From positions 310,001 to 374,000 of the forward strand of contig NZ_CP039292.1 in assembly GCF_004798665.1 (NCBI RefSeq): DNA of 64,000 bases. The letters run 5' to 3'. Below, piece after piece: positions 36,384 through 44,850 of the stretch (positions are counted from its first letter, which is position 1; each line of letters starts with the position of its first letter). This stretch comes from Actinomyces procaprae. GTDB lineage: Bacteria > Actinomycetota > Actinomycetes > Actinomycetales > Actinomycetaceae. Position numbers and translations under genes: made by a program. Below the pieces are notes generated by a model, which was not told the origin of the DNA, did not search any database, and saw only the letters and a list, made by a program, of their open reading frames with translations.

Positions 36384-37964
36384 GTGTTCTTCGCCTGGCC
36401 CGTACTCACCCTGCTGGCCCGCGGCCTGGCCCCCGACGGCGTCCTCGACCTGGGGGGCTTCGGCGAGGTGCTGACCCGGCCGCGCACCTGGCGGATCATC
36501 GGCCAGACCCTCATCCAGGCCACCGCCGCCACCGTCATCTGCGTGGTGCTCGGCATCCCGGGGGCGCTGGTGCTCTACCGGCGCCGCTTCCCCGGCCGGG
36601 GCCTGCTGCGCGGCGTGGTCACCGTGCCCTTCGTGCTGCCCGGCGTCGTCGTCGGCACCGCCTTCCACGCCCTGGTGACCACCGGCGGGCCGCTCGGCGG
36701 GCTGCACCTGGACGGCACCCGCACCGCCGTGATCGCCGCGCTGGTGTTCTTCAACTACGGGTACGTGGTGCGCAACGTCGGCACCATGTGGTGCCGGCTC
36801 GACCCGCGCGCTGTGGAGGCGGCCCGCACCCTGGGCGCGTCGGCGTGGCGGGCGTGGCGCACCGTCACCCTGCCGAGCCTGCTGCCTGCCGTCGCCTCCG
36901 CCGCCGCGACCGTCTTCCTGCTGTGCGCCACCGCCTACGGGGTGGTGCTGGTGCTGGGCGGCACCGGTGCGGGCACCATCGAGACCGAGATCTATCAGCT
37001 CACCGCCCGCTACCTGGACCTGCGGGCCGCGGCCGTGCTGTCGGTGGTGCAGCTGGTGGTGATTGCCGCCGCCCTGTGGGTGGGGGAGCGGGCCCGCCGC
37101 GCCCGCCAGGCCCATCTGGCGCTGCGCACCGATGTGCCCGCTACGCCGCTGCGCGCCGCCGACGCCCCGGCCCTGGCCGTGACTGCCCTGACCATCTGCG
37201 GTCTCCTGGTGGCGCCCATGGCGGTGCTGGTGATCCGCTCGCTGCGCCGGGCCGGGCAGTGGACGCTCGCCAACTACGCCGACCTGTCCACCCGCGGCGG
37301 CGACAACGCCCTGCTGGTGTCGGTCTGGGAGGCGGCCGGCAACTCCCTGCGGGTGGCCGCGGCCGCCACGGTGATCGCCCTGGCGGTGGGGGTGGCCGTA
37401 TGTCTGGTGCTGTCCCGCAACCCGCGCTCGCGGCTGCTGGCTCGCGGCGTCGCGCTGTTCGACGCCGCCTTCATGCTGCCGCTGGGGGTGTCCGCGGTGA
37501 CGGTGGGCTTCGGCTTCCTGATCACCCTGACCCCGATGGGGCTGACTCGCAGCTGGTGGATTCTGCCGCTGGCGCAGGCGGTGGTCGCCGTGCCCCTGGT
37601 GGTGCGCACCCTGCTGCCGGGCTTGCGGGCGATCGACCCGCGCCAGCGGGAGGTCGCGGCCACGCTCGGCGCCGGCCCGGGCCGGGTGCTGGCCGACGTG
37701 GACGGGCCGCACCTGCTGCGCGCCGCCGGACTGGCAGCGGGATTCGCCCTGGCCACCAGCCTGGGGGAGTTCGGGGCGACGTCGTTCCTGGCCCGTCCGC
37801 AGGGACCCACCCTGCCGGTGGTCGTCTACCGGCTGGTCGGCGCCCCGGGCGCGCAGAATCAGGGCATGGGGCTGGCCGCCGGAGTAGTGCTGGCGGTCGG
37901 CGCCGCCTCCCTCATGCTCGCCTGCGAGCGCCTCCAGACCCGCCCCCCTCGCCGAGATCGGTAG
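36384..37964 (+). CDS. thiP: Thiamine ABC transporter permease
   Basis: A fused two-domain permease of about 526 residues or more, with around 12 membrane segments. Two EAA loops are visible: EAARTLGASAWRAWRTVTLP near 150, and REVAATLGAGPGRVLADVDG near the C terminus. Both contact the ATPase. The start is uncertain: GTG 36384 cuts the first membrane segment (GWTLAVAAPLAFLGVFFAWP), and the frame is open upstream to the thiB stop but has no ATG, GTG or TTG. A CTG start, or a start lost when the repeat at 36233 inserted, are possible. The last codons and the stop (TAG 37962) lie inside the first unit of a repeat array. Confidence 0.85.
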   Translation: MFFAWPVLTLLARGLAPDGVLDLGGFGEVLTRPRTWRIIGQTLIQATAATVICVVLGIPGALVLYRRRFPGRGLLRGVVTVPFVLPGVVVGTAFHALVTTGGPLGGLHLDGTRTAVIAALVFFNYGYVVRNVGTMWCRLDPRAVEAARTLGASAWRAWRTVTLPSLLPAVASAAATVFLLCATAYGVVLVLGGTGAGTIETEIYQLTARYLDLRAAAVLSVVQLVVIAAALWVGERARRARQAHLALRTDVPATPLRAADAPALAVTALTICGLLVAPMAVLVIRSLRRAGQWTLANYADLSTRGGDNALLVSVWEAAGNSLRVAAAATVIALAVGVAVCLVLSRNPRSRLLARGVALFDAAFMLPLGVSAVTVGFGFLITLTPMGLTRSWWILPLAQAVVAVPLVVRTLLPGLRAIDPRQREVAATLGAGPGRVLADVDGPHLLRAAGLAAGFALATSLGEFGATSFLARPQGPTLPVVVYRLVGAPGAQNQGMGLAAGVVLAVGAASLMLACERLQTRPPRRDR

Positions 37965-38037
37965 ATCTTACGTACTGAGGTCGGTAGATCTTACGTACTG
38001 AGGTCGGTAGATCTTACGTACTGAGGTCGGTCGATAT
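37951..38037 (+). repeat. 23-bp tandem repeat array between thiP and thiQ
   Basis: Three units. Each is CGAGGTCGG (the first variant is GAGATCGG) plus the linker TAGATCTTACGTACT, closing with GAGGTCGGTCGATATGG. It supplies the stop codon of thiP. Confidence 0.85.
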
Positions 38038-38067
38038 GGTCATGGGAACTGACGCAAAACATGCTCA

Positions 38068-38102
38068 CCCGCCGCCCGCCGCCCGCCGCCCGCCGCCCGC
38101 CG
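38068..38102 (+). repeat. Five tandem copies of CCCGCCG before thiQ
   Basis: A perfect heptanucleotide repeat (5 x 7 bp) ends three bases before the thiQ ribosome-binding site. Because seven is not a multiple of three, copy changes would alter any translation begun at the upstream ATG (38036), and would change spacing or structure of the leader. Confidence 0.7.
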
Positions 38103-38116
38103 CCCAGGAGACCAGC

Positions 38117-39232
38117 ATGAATGACACCGAACCCGTGCCCGCCGCCTCGGGCCTGCGTGTGCGCGGCCTGAGCATCGTCTACCCGGTCGCCCGCGGCGCG
38201 GCACCCCTGACCGCCGTCGACGGCGTCGACCTCGACGTCCCCCGCGGACAGATCCTCGCCCTGCTCGGGGCGTCCGGCTCCGGCAAGTCCTCCCTGCTGC
38301 GTGCCGTCGCCGGCCTGGAGGACATCACCGCCGGCACCATCACCTGGGACGGCGACGACGTCGTCCCCGTGCCAGTGCACCGGCGCGGCTTCGGGCTCAT
38401 GTTCCAGGACGGGCAGCTGTTCCCCTTCCGCGACGTCGCCGGCAACATCGGCTACGGACTGGCCGGCCGCCCGCGCGCCGAGCGGGCGCGCCGGGTGGAG
38501 GAGGTGCTCGACGTCGTCGGCCTGCCTGGCTACGGAGCCCGGGCGGTGAACACGCTGTCGGGCGGGCAGGCGCAACGGGTCGTGCTCGCCCGGGCGCTCG
38601 CGCCGCGCCCGCGGCTACTGCTGCTGGACGAGCCGCTGTCCGCCCTGGACCGCGCCCTGCGCGAGCAGCTCGCCGCCGACCTGCGCGGCATTCTGAAGGC
38701 GCAGGGCACCACCGCGCTGTATGTCACTCACGACCAGGACGAGGCCATGACGGTCGCCGACCGGGTCGGCGTCATGGAAGCCGGCCGGCTGCTGCGGGTG
38801 GACTCCCCGGAGCGGCTGTGGGCCGCCCCCGGCAGCGCGCGGGTCGCCCGGTTCCTCGGCTTCGGGCCGGTGCTCGACGCCGACGCCGCCGCCCGCCTGG
38901 GCTGGTCCGCTCTCCTGAAGGGGCGGCCGGGGGAGTATCTGGCACTGGCGCCCGGGGCACTGACGGTTGTAGGAGCTGACGCCGGGAATGGGGACGACGG
39001 CGGGGCTCCGGGCGGCGGGGCCGCCTCCACGGGGACGGTCGGCTGCGAACTCAGCGTGCGAGCACGGGTGGCTGCGGTGCGCATGCGCGGCGGGCGGCGC
39101 GTCGTCGAGGTCGGACTCGCCGGGCAGACGGCGTCGGCGGCGTCGTCCGACGGTGATGCGGAGCCGGTGCGGGCGGGGCAGGAGGTGACGGTGCAGCTTG
39201 ACCCGCGCCGTACCGCGGTGGTGCGGGTCTGA
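38117..39232 (+). CDS. thiQ: Thiamine ABC transporter ATP-binding protein
   Basis: Drives thiamine import with ThiB and ThiP. The 371-residue protein has Walker A LLGASGSGKSSLL (near 52-60), signature LSGGQAQRVVLARAL near 145, Walker B LLLLDEPLSALD and the switch histidine in LYVTHDQDEAMT. A C-terminal accessory domain follows with a low-complexity Gly/Ala stretch. I chose the ATG at 38117, preceded by AGGAG, over the frame's earlier ATG at 38036, which would translate the heptanucleotide repeat. Third gene of the riboswitch-led transporter, though a repeat array separates it from thiP. Confidence 0.9.
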   Translation: MNDTEPVPAASGLRVRGLSIVYPVARGAAPLTAVDGVDLDVPRGQILALLGASGSGKSSLLRAVAGLEDITAGTITWDGDDVVPVPVHRRGFGLMFQDGQLFPFRDVAGNIGYGLAGRPRAERARRVEEVLDVVGLPGYGARAVNTLSGGQAQRVVLARALAPRPRLLLLDEPLSALDRALREQLAADLRGILKAQGTTALYVTHDQDEAMTVADRVGVMEAGRLLRVDSPERLWAAPGSARVARFLGFGPVLDADAAARLGWSALLKGRPGEYLALAPGALTVVGADAGNGDDGGAPGGGAASTGTVGCELSVRARVAAVRMRGGRRVVEVGLAGQTASAASSDGDAEPVRAGQEVTVQLDPRRTAVVRV

Positions 39233-39248
39233 GCATGAGCCCCGTCAT

Positions 39249-39334
39249 AACTACCGACCTCGGTACGTAAGATCTACCGACCTCGGTATGTAAGATCTAC
39301 CGACCTCGGCACGTAAGATCTACCGATCTCGGCG
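39249..39334 (-). repeat. 23-bp tandem repeat array between thiQ and a convergent gene
   Basis: Three units read as ACCGACCTCGG plus TACGTAAGATCT, with single changes (TATGTA, CACGTA), closing with ACCGATCTCGGCGGGG. Opposite orientation to the thiP-thiQ array. Confidence 0.85.
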
Positions 39335-39349
39335 GGGAGTGGAGTTCGG

Positions 39350-40831
39350 TCAGTCACCCAGCTGGGCGCGTGGGGCCCGCCAGATGCCGAAGCGCTCGAT
39401 CTCGGCCCGCAGTGCCGGGCGGGCGGCGACCTCATCCCACGGCAGTAACACGCGCCGCATCCGGTCATCCACGAGCATCAGCACCTGGCTGTCGGCGTCG
39501 TAGCCGGTCAGTTGCAGGCGGGACAGGTCGGCCCAGCGCACGGAGGTGTTGCCGGTCAGTTGCCAGGTGCCGTCGTCGCCGCGACGGCGCTCGTGCCACA
39601 GGGCGGACAGCGTGTGCTCGCCGACGCACACGCTCTCGGGACGGGAGATGTCCCGGGGACCCGCCGGGTCCCGGGGGAGCGACACCTCCAGCCGGGTGGG
39701 CTCCTCCGGCAGGGCCCAGACGAGGTATCCGTAGCGGTCCGCCAGGGCCTCGGTCTCGCCGTTCAGGGGAATGTGCACCGAGGCGCACAGCTGGTCATAG
39801 GCGCGGCGCACCCCGGCGGAGGTCGGGTGCAGCTCGGCGCTGCGGCCGGTCAGGTGCAGATGCCGGTCGAGATCCCGCACTTCCTCCGCCCCGAACTCCG
39901 CTAGTGCGGCATCTACGACGCCGTCGGGCAGTGGCAGCTGGTTGTGGATCAACTGCTCAATGATGCGGCGCAGCAGCATTGAGGTCGGTACCTGCTGGTC
40001 CAGGTGAATACAGCAATAGAAGACGTCCCGCAGCTCCACGACGTTCACGCCGAGGTCGTCATAGACGTTGAACTCCCGCAGGGTTCGAATCGTCTGGCGG
40101 GCCAATGCCCGCATCGCCACCAGCGTGTTCGCACCCGGGGCCCCGACGGCGCTGAGCAGGATGCGCCCGTCGTCGTTGCAGGGCAGCAGCGCGGGACGGC
40201 GGTCGACATACAGGGGCGGGCGCGCCGGGGCGGTGCCGTAGGCGGGCTGGGCGGTCCACCCCACCCCCACCAGGTAGGGGTCGTTGGTCTCGAACACGTG
40301 CCGGACCTCGCCGCGGCGCGGGTCCAGATGCGCCAGCAGGGCGCGCACGGACTCCCAGGCGGCCTCGCCGTCGGGCGCGTGCACGCGCAGGTTGCCGAGG
40401 GTCTGGGTGTTCGTGCCGACGTAGGTGGCCAGGTCGCGGTCCCAGGCGACGCCGGGGCGGGGCACGGGCTTGGCATCCGTGCTCAGCTGCAGCGGGTCGG
40501 CGAGCAGCTCGCCGAGGTGCGCCCAGGCGCGCAGCACGGCCTCGCGGCGCCCCCAGACGGCGATGGTGAGCCTGGTGGCGGTGAAGCTCGCCTCCGCCTC
40601 AGGCACGGAGACGTCGCCGACGCCGACCTCCACCGGCCGCTGCAGCTCGGCCTGGAGTGCACCACACAGGCGCGCCAGGGTGTCGAGCGCGGCGGGAGCC
40701 TCGTCGACGGCGCCGTAGTCCAGGTCCAGACCCAGTGCCGCCTGCCCCGGCTCAATACTTCCGGTGTGCACCATCCAGTCGTGTCCCGCGAAGGACTCCC
40801 ACTCGTGCTTGGGCTCTACGACGTCGCTCAT
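39350..40831 (-). CDS. Unknown protein, paralogue of the adjacent upstream gene
   Basis: A 493-residue soluble protein that I cannot assign. It shares a common framework with its neighbour at 40923-42485: HDWMVHTGSIEP near the start, DYGAVDEAPAALDTLARLCG, VEVGVGDVSVPE, WDRDLATYVG and HLDPRRGEVRHVFETNDPYL. The C-terminal third ends with a DEVAARPALRAEIERFGIW block. No signal peptide, membrane segment or metal site is evident. The two-domain alpha/beta look with paired copies loosely recalls M16-type repeats, but the zinc motif is absent, so I do not claim it. ATG 40831 follows the neighbour's stop by 91 bases; probably one operon. Confidence 0.65.
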   Translation of the reverse strand: MSDVVEPKHEWESFAGHDWMVHTGSIEPGQAALGLDLDYGAVDEAPAALDTLARLCGALQAELQRPVEVGVGDVSVPEAEASFTATRLTIAVWGRREAVLRAWAHLGELLADPLQLSTDAKPVPRPGVAWDRDLATYVGTNTQTLGNLRVHAPDGEAAWESVRALLAHLDPRRGEVRHVFETNDPYLVGVGWTAQPAYGTAPARPPLYVDRRPALLPCNDDGRILLSAVGAPGANTLVAMRALARQTIRTLREFNVYDDLGVNVVELRDVFYCCIHLDQQVPTSMLLRRIIEQLIHNQLPLPDGVVDAALAEFGAEEVRDLDRHLHLTGRSAELHPTSAGVRRAYDQLCASVHIPLNGETEALADRYGYLVWALPEEPTRLEVSLPRDPAGPRDISRPESVCVGEHTLSALWHERRRGDDGTWQLTGNTSVRWADLSRLQLTGYDADSQVLMLVDDRMRRVLLPWDEVAARPALRAEIERFGIWRAPRAQLGD

Positions 40832-40922
40832 GGTGTGTTCACCAGCCTGACTGTGTGCTTGGGTGTTGGTTGTGGCCAGGGGCGGTGGGGCGGGCGGCCC
40901 CGACGGCGCCCGGCGGGCGCGG

Positions 40923-42485
40923 TCATTGGATGCGTCCGAAGGTACCGCGTGGCAGGCCCCAGATGCCGCGGCGTTCCAGTTCGGCGCGCAGGGCCGGGTG
41001 GGCGGCGACCTCGTCCCAGTACAGGTTGACGGTACGCAGCCGGTCGTCGATCAGCTCCAGGTACTGGTCGGCGGGGTCGTAGCAGGCCATCACCAGCCGG
41101 GTGGAGTCCACCCACCGGAAGCCGGCGGGATGGTCGGGATGCCAGCGTCGGGGCAGGCCCCGCAGCTCCCACTTGAACTGGTGCGTCTGAATCTGGTGGG
41201 CGGTGAGCTTGACGGCGTCTGGGTGGCCGGCGTCGCGCCGATGCTGCGGCCCGTCGTGGAGGAGGGTGACCTCGCCCCCGGGCTCATCAATGTGCTTCCA
41301 GAGCAGGTAGCCGGCCTGCTCCGCCAGCGGCTCGGTCTGATCGCGCAGCGGCAGGTGCACCGAGGCGCGCATCTCCGCGAGAGCCCGGCGCACGCCGTCG
41401 GCGGTGGGCTGCACGCTGCCAGGCCGACCGCTGGTGCGTAGCCGCAGGGCGTCGTCGACCGCCTCGGAGGGGCCGTAGGCCGCCAGCGCCCGCTCGATGA
41501 GCGGGTCGGGCACGGGCTGGGGGCGGGCGACGACGGCGTCGTGCACCGCCATCACCTCCTGCCCGCTCAGGCGGCCGTCGTTGGTGTTGAGCGCGAAGCA
41601 GCAGTAGAAGGCGTCGCGCAGGGGGATGTACCCGTAGCCGAGGCGGGCCTGCATCCCCATCCGGTCCAGCAGGCCGGCGATCAGGGACTGCATGACGAAC
41701 CCGGCCACGTAGGCGTCGGCGCCCGGGGTGGCGGTGGCGGAGAGCACTACGCCGTCGTCGGGCGGGCACAGCACCAGGGCCGGGCGCCGGTCGAGGTAGA
41801 TGGGCGGACGGGAGGGAGGCGGCGCGGCGGGCGGGTCGGCCGTCCAGCCGGTGCCGACCAGGGTGGGATCGTTGGTGATGAATACGTGCCGGACCTCGCC
41901 GCGGCGCGGATCCAGGTGGGCGAGCAGTTCGCGCGACAGCTGCCGGCCGGCCTCGCCGTCGGGGCCGTGGATGGGCATGTCGGCCAGGTTCATGGCGGTC
42001 ACGCCGACGTGGGTGGCCAGGTCCCGGTCCCAGGCGTTGAGCTGGCGGGGTAGCAGTGGCGCGTCGGCGGGCAGGTCGGGGTGGTCGAAGAGCTCGCCCA
42101 GGCGCGTCCAGGCGCCGAGCACGGCGGCGCGGCGGCCGCGGATGCGCAGTCCCAGCATGGTCGGCTCCAGCTCGACGGCGACCTCGGGCACTGAGACCTG
42201 TCCGACGCCGACCTCGATCGGGCGCTGCAACTCGGCGCGCAGCGCGCCGCACAGGCGGGCGGCGGCGTCCAGGCGGGCGGGCGGCTCGTCGACCAGGCCG
42301 TAGTCGAAGTAGGCGGCCAGCAGCAGCTGCTCGGGGTCCGGGTCGGCGAGTACCAGCCAGTCGTGGCCGGCGGCGGTGGTCCAGGTGCCGATCTCGCCGA
42401 GGTCCGGGGGCGGGGCGGAGGGTGCGGTGGAAGCGTTCGCAGTGGGGGCGCTCGCGGGGCTGATGCCGTAGCCGCCGTCGCTCAT
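40923..42485 (-). CDS. Unknown protein, paralogue of the adjacent downstream gene
   Basis: A 520-residue protein related along most of its length to the gene at 39350-40831, closest in the first half (DYGLVDEPPARLDAAARLCG and VEVG-type strands). Both also end in WDEVAAHPALRAELERRGIW. The first 35 residues are a variable Ser/Ala/Pro-rich start. ATG 42485 has GGAAGGA upstream. The pair looks like a tandem duplication that has diverged. Function unknown; no catalytic motif visible. Upstream on the same strand lie a repeat array and another unknown gene. Confidence 0.65.
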   Translation of the reverse strand: MSDGGYGISPASAPTANASTAPSAPPPDLGEIGTWTTAAGHDWLVLADPDPEQLLLAAYFDYGLVDEPPARLDAAARLCGALRAELQRPIEVGVGQVSVPEVAVELEPTMLGLRIRGRRAAVLGAWTRLGELFDHPDLPADAPLLPRQLNAWDRDLATHVGVTAMNLADMPIHGPDGEAGRQLSRELLAHLDPRRGEVRHVFITNDPTLVGTGWTADPPAAPPPSRPPIYLDRRPALVLCPPDDGVVLSATATPGADAYVAGFVMQSLIAGLLDRMGMQARLGYGYIPLRDAFYCCFALNTNDGRLSGQEVMAVHDAVVARPQPVPDPLIERALAAYGPSEAVDDALRLRTSGRPGSVQPTADGVRRALAEMRASVHLPLRDQTEPLAEQAGYLLWKHIDEPGGEVTLLHDGPQHRRDAGHPDAVKLTAHQIQTHQFKWELRGLPRRWHPDHPAGFRWVDSTRLVMACYDPADQYLELIDDRLRTVNLYWDEVAAHPALRAELERRGIWGLPRGTFGRIQ

Positions 42486-42499
42486 GGGGGTCCTTCCTG

Positions 42500-42590
42500 T
42501 GCTGAGGTCGGTAGTTGTTACGTGCTGAGGTCGGTAGTTGTTACGTGCTGAGGTCGGTAGTTGTTACGTGCCGAGGTCGGTCGACATGGC
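42500..42590 (+). repeat. 23-bp tandem repeat array upstream of the paralogue pair
   Basis: Three units of GAGGTCGG plus linker TAGTTGTTACGTGCT, closing with GAGGTCGGTCGACATGG. The linker differs from the TAGATCTTACGT type. It lies between two minus-strand genes. Confidence 0.85.
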
Positions 42591-42647
42591 GGTGCCGTGG
42601 AGCGTGACAGCTGCCGACCGGCGCGGAGGAGCGCCGTCGGGTGGGGA

Positions 42648-43985
42648 TCATCCCGCGTAGCGGGTCAGGCCCTCGAATTCGCCGATATTGACCTCGACTT
42701 CGCTTCCGACACTGACTTCCACGCCGGTCCGGCCGACTCGGAAGAGACGCATGAGATGTCCCCAGGTAGACAGTTCCTGCCCGAACGGCCTGCCGTATCG
42801 CCCTTCGAGGGCCTGGGCCAGCCACCAGCCCAGTCCAAGCACCTCCCGCGTCTCGTGGGTGACGCCCCGTGGTGGATAGGGCAGGACATTCACGGTCCAC
42901 GTGCCGAGGTGCTCCTCCGCGTACCACCCCTCACCGATCAGGGCGGGTCGGCCATAGTGCTCCCCGGCAGTGGCCCCCATCTTCGTAAGGACCTCAATCG
43001 CAGGTTCCCCACGCAGCAACTCGGCTACCAGGTCCAGGACTTGGGGAATCGTCAGGCCCGGTTGCATGGGACGAACCTCCCGAACGCGCGGCCCAGGACG
43101 ATTGGGACGGGCGGGCCCCTCCTCCACAAGGGCACGCAGCTTTTCCAGACTGATGCCCGTGCGCGGCGTGTCCTCTACGTCATCCCACCCCGGCTCGGGG
43201 ATCGGGATCTCCGCTCCGAGGGTGCTGTAGCGACCTGGTGTCATGATGAATTGGTCCCCGGTGCGCAGATCGAATCCCTCGACGTCGAGAAGTCGGATGT
43301 CCGCGGCCAGCCCGCCTCCCGCCAGCCCCGCCAGGATGTCGGCGACTGTCAGACGATGATGGCGGAGCACAGTCGGCGGGACCAACAACCGGGCAGGCTC
43401 GGCCTGACCGTCACGACTCGTGGCGACGATCTCGATTCCCTCGGGGTTCGCCGCCATGCGGACTTTGCTCCAGGGGGAGGCCTCGGGCATCTCCCACAGG
43501 TAGGCGAAGTACCTGCGCCATTCCGGCGGAGTGAGCGCCACGTCCAGGGGCCAGTCATCCATTACGGGGTCTAGGGTGTCCTCCACTCCCGCCCAGGTCG
43601 CGACCGCAGTAGCCGAACCGGGATCCCACATCTCCACCAGACGATCGCTGGGTTCCTGAGCGACCCCGACCGACCACAGGTAGGGAAGGGAGTAGTCCAG
43701 GACGCCGTACTTGAACCACCGGTACTCGATGTCGTCGACCACCTCCGTGCTGAAGGACTGCACCTTAATGCTGTAGTCGGTACCGATCCCCTTACCAGCA
43801 CCGACCTGCACGACGCGATCATCAAGGAACCAGCGGAACCTTAGGCCCGGCCCCACCATCTCCCGTGGCGGTGAGCCCAGGAGGTCGGCAGTGTCCAGGA
43901 GGAACCGGTGCACGTCTTCCTGGCTGACATCAACATCGAGCAGGGCAGCGGCTCGTTCCTCCAGTACAGCGGCAGGGTCGTCCAT
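42648..43985 (-). CDS. Unknown protein
   Basis: A 445-residue acidic soluble protein. The N-terminal part has VLEERAAALLDVDVSQEDVH, then an aromatic-rich strand region (RFRWFLDDRVVQVGAGKGIG). The C-terminal half contains GEHYGRPALIGEGWYAEEHL and ends VEVNIGEFEGLTRYAG. It has the look of the SMI1- or DUF6301-like proteins common in actinomycete accessory loci, but I cannot confirm a family. I chose the ATG at 43985 because GGAGGAGA lies just before it; an upstream ATG at 44006 is less likely. No membrane segments. Confidence 0.6.
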   Translation of the reverse strand: MDDPAAVLEERAAALLDVDVSQEDVHRFLLDTADLLGSPPREMVGPGLRFRWFLDDRVVQVGAGKGIGTDYSIKVQSFSTEVVDDIEYRWFKYGVLDYSLPYLWSVGVAQEPSDRLVEMWDPGSATAVATWAGVEDTLDPVMDDWPLDVALTPPEWRRYFAYLWEMPEASPWSKVRMAANPEGIEIVATSRDGQAEPARLLVPPTVLRHHRLTVADILAGLAGGGLAADIRLLDVEGFDLRTGDQFIMTPGRYSTLGAEIPIPEPGWDDVEDTPRTGISLEKLRALVEEGPARPNRPGPRVREVRPMQPGLTIPQVLDLVAELLRGEPAIEVLTKMGATAGEHYGRPALIGEGWYAEEHLGTWTVNVLPYPPRGVTHETREVLGLGWWLAQALEGRYGRPFGQELSTWGHLMRLFRVGRTGVEVSVGSEVEVNIGEFEGLTRYAG

Positions 43986-44144
43986 CTTTCTCCTCCGGTG
44001 TTGCATGCGCTCATGGGCGCGGTGGCGGGGTTGACCGGGCTGTTACTAGACATGATGGACCGCGTGCCCGGCCACGTCGTGGATGAAAACGCTGGAATCA
44101 TATGAGTACCGCCTCAGGTCTGGCGGGTGTGGACGGCGTCATCC

Positions 44145-44504
44145 GGCTCTTCGTGTTTGCGGGCGCGGTGGGGTGGTTTTCGGCCCGCGGGCGTAGGGGT
44201 GCTCCGCTTCGGCGGCCGCGGCAGGAGAAGGGGCGCTGGAGGGGAGTGGTCGCCCGAGACGCCGTCGGGCGCGCCATTTCGGTGTCTGCCACGACCCTTC
44301 GACCTGTGCTGAAGGGGCCGTAGCCCTTCACCAGACGCCTAACCGGAGTGAACCGAGTTGATGCGGCCAGCCGCCGCCGCGCCGCCGCGCTGCCCGCAAC
44401 AACCACCGCAGCCGCCTGCGCGGGGGCGGCCAGGCCGCTGCGATCAGCGCCCACTTCCCGACGTCCTCTGGAGCACCAGACCCCCACAGCAAAGCGGAAG
44501 AGCC
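44145..44504. repeat. 360-bp element related to the TIR family, in an intergenic region
   Basis: The left end GGCTCTTCGTGTTT (44145-44158) is followed by the G-rich GCGGGCGCGGTGGGGTGG. The right end is AAAGCGGAAGAGCC (44491-44504). Both match the ends of the 507-bp element with two or three changes. No target duplication is visible. The short frame at 44102-44323 runs through the element end and is not taken as a gene. The rest of 43986-44634 holds nothing else recognised. Confidence 0.55.
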
Positions 44505-44634
44505 GCGGTATTTCCGTCGCCCGCGGCGAGCAGGGTTGCGGCGACAGGGTGGAGGATGCTGAGAGCCTGAGGGCCACTTCTAAGAAACGAGCTGGCGCAT
44601 CGAGTGGGGCGGCGGTCGACGACGGTAATGCAGG

Positions 44635-44806
44635 CCGACCTCGGTACGTAAGATCTACCGACCTCGGTACGTAAGATCTACCGACCTCGGTACGTAAGAT
44701 CTACCGACCGCGGTACGTAAGATCTACCGACCTCGGTACGTAAGATCTACCGACCTCGGTACGTAAGATCTACCGACCTCGGTACGTAAGATCTACCGAT
44801 CTCGGC
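44635..44806 (-). repeat. 23-bp tandem repeat array upstream of purD (seven units)
   Basis: Seven exact 23-base steps from CCGACCTCGG at 44635 to the closing CCGATCTCGG at 44796. Linkers are TACGTAAGATCTA; one unit reads CCGACCGCGG. The longest array in the window. It ends about 33 bases before the purD -10. Confidence 0.9.
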
Positions 44807-44838
44807 GGGGGTGGCGGGACGGATCGGCGCGCGGCGGC

Positions 44839-44844
44839 TAGGCT
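44839..44844 (+). promoter_or_regulatory. purD -10 element, probable leaderless transcript
   Basis: TAGGCT with only six bases to the GTG start. In actinobacteria a TANNNT about seven bases before the start codon usually means that the mRNA begins at the start codon. There is no ribosome-binding site, which agrees. Confidence 0.6.
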
Positions 44845-44850
44845 GGGGGC

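Noticed and set aside
35051..37978. A 975-codon open frame over thiB and thiP
   Set aside because: After about codon 363 the translation is out-of-frame thiP sequence rich in Arg/Pro/Gly; the real ThiB ending and ThiP are in another frame.
44102..44323. A short frame of 73 codons after the unknown gene
   Set aside because: It runs through the end of the TIR-type element and shows no family features or ribosome-binding site.
44635..44806. CRISPR array interpretation of the 23-bp arrays
   Set aside because: The whole unit, linker included, is repeated; there are no unique spacers and the unit is too short.
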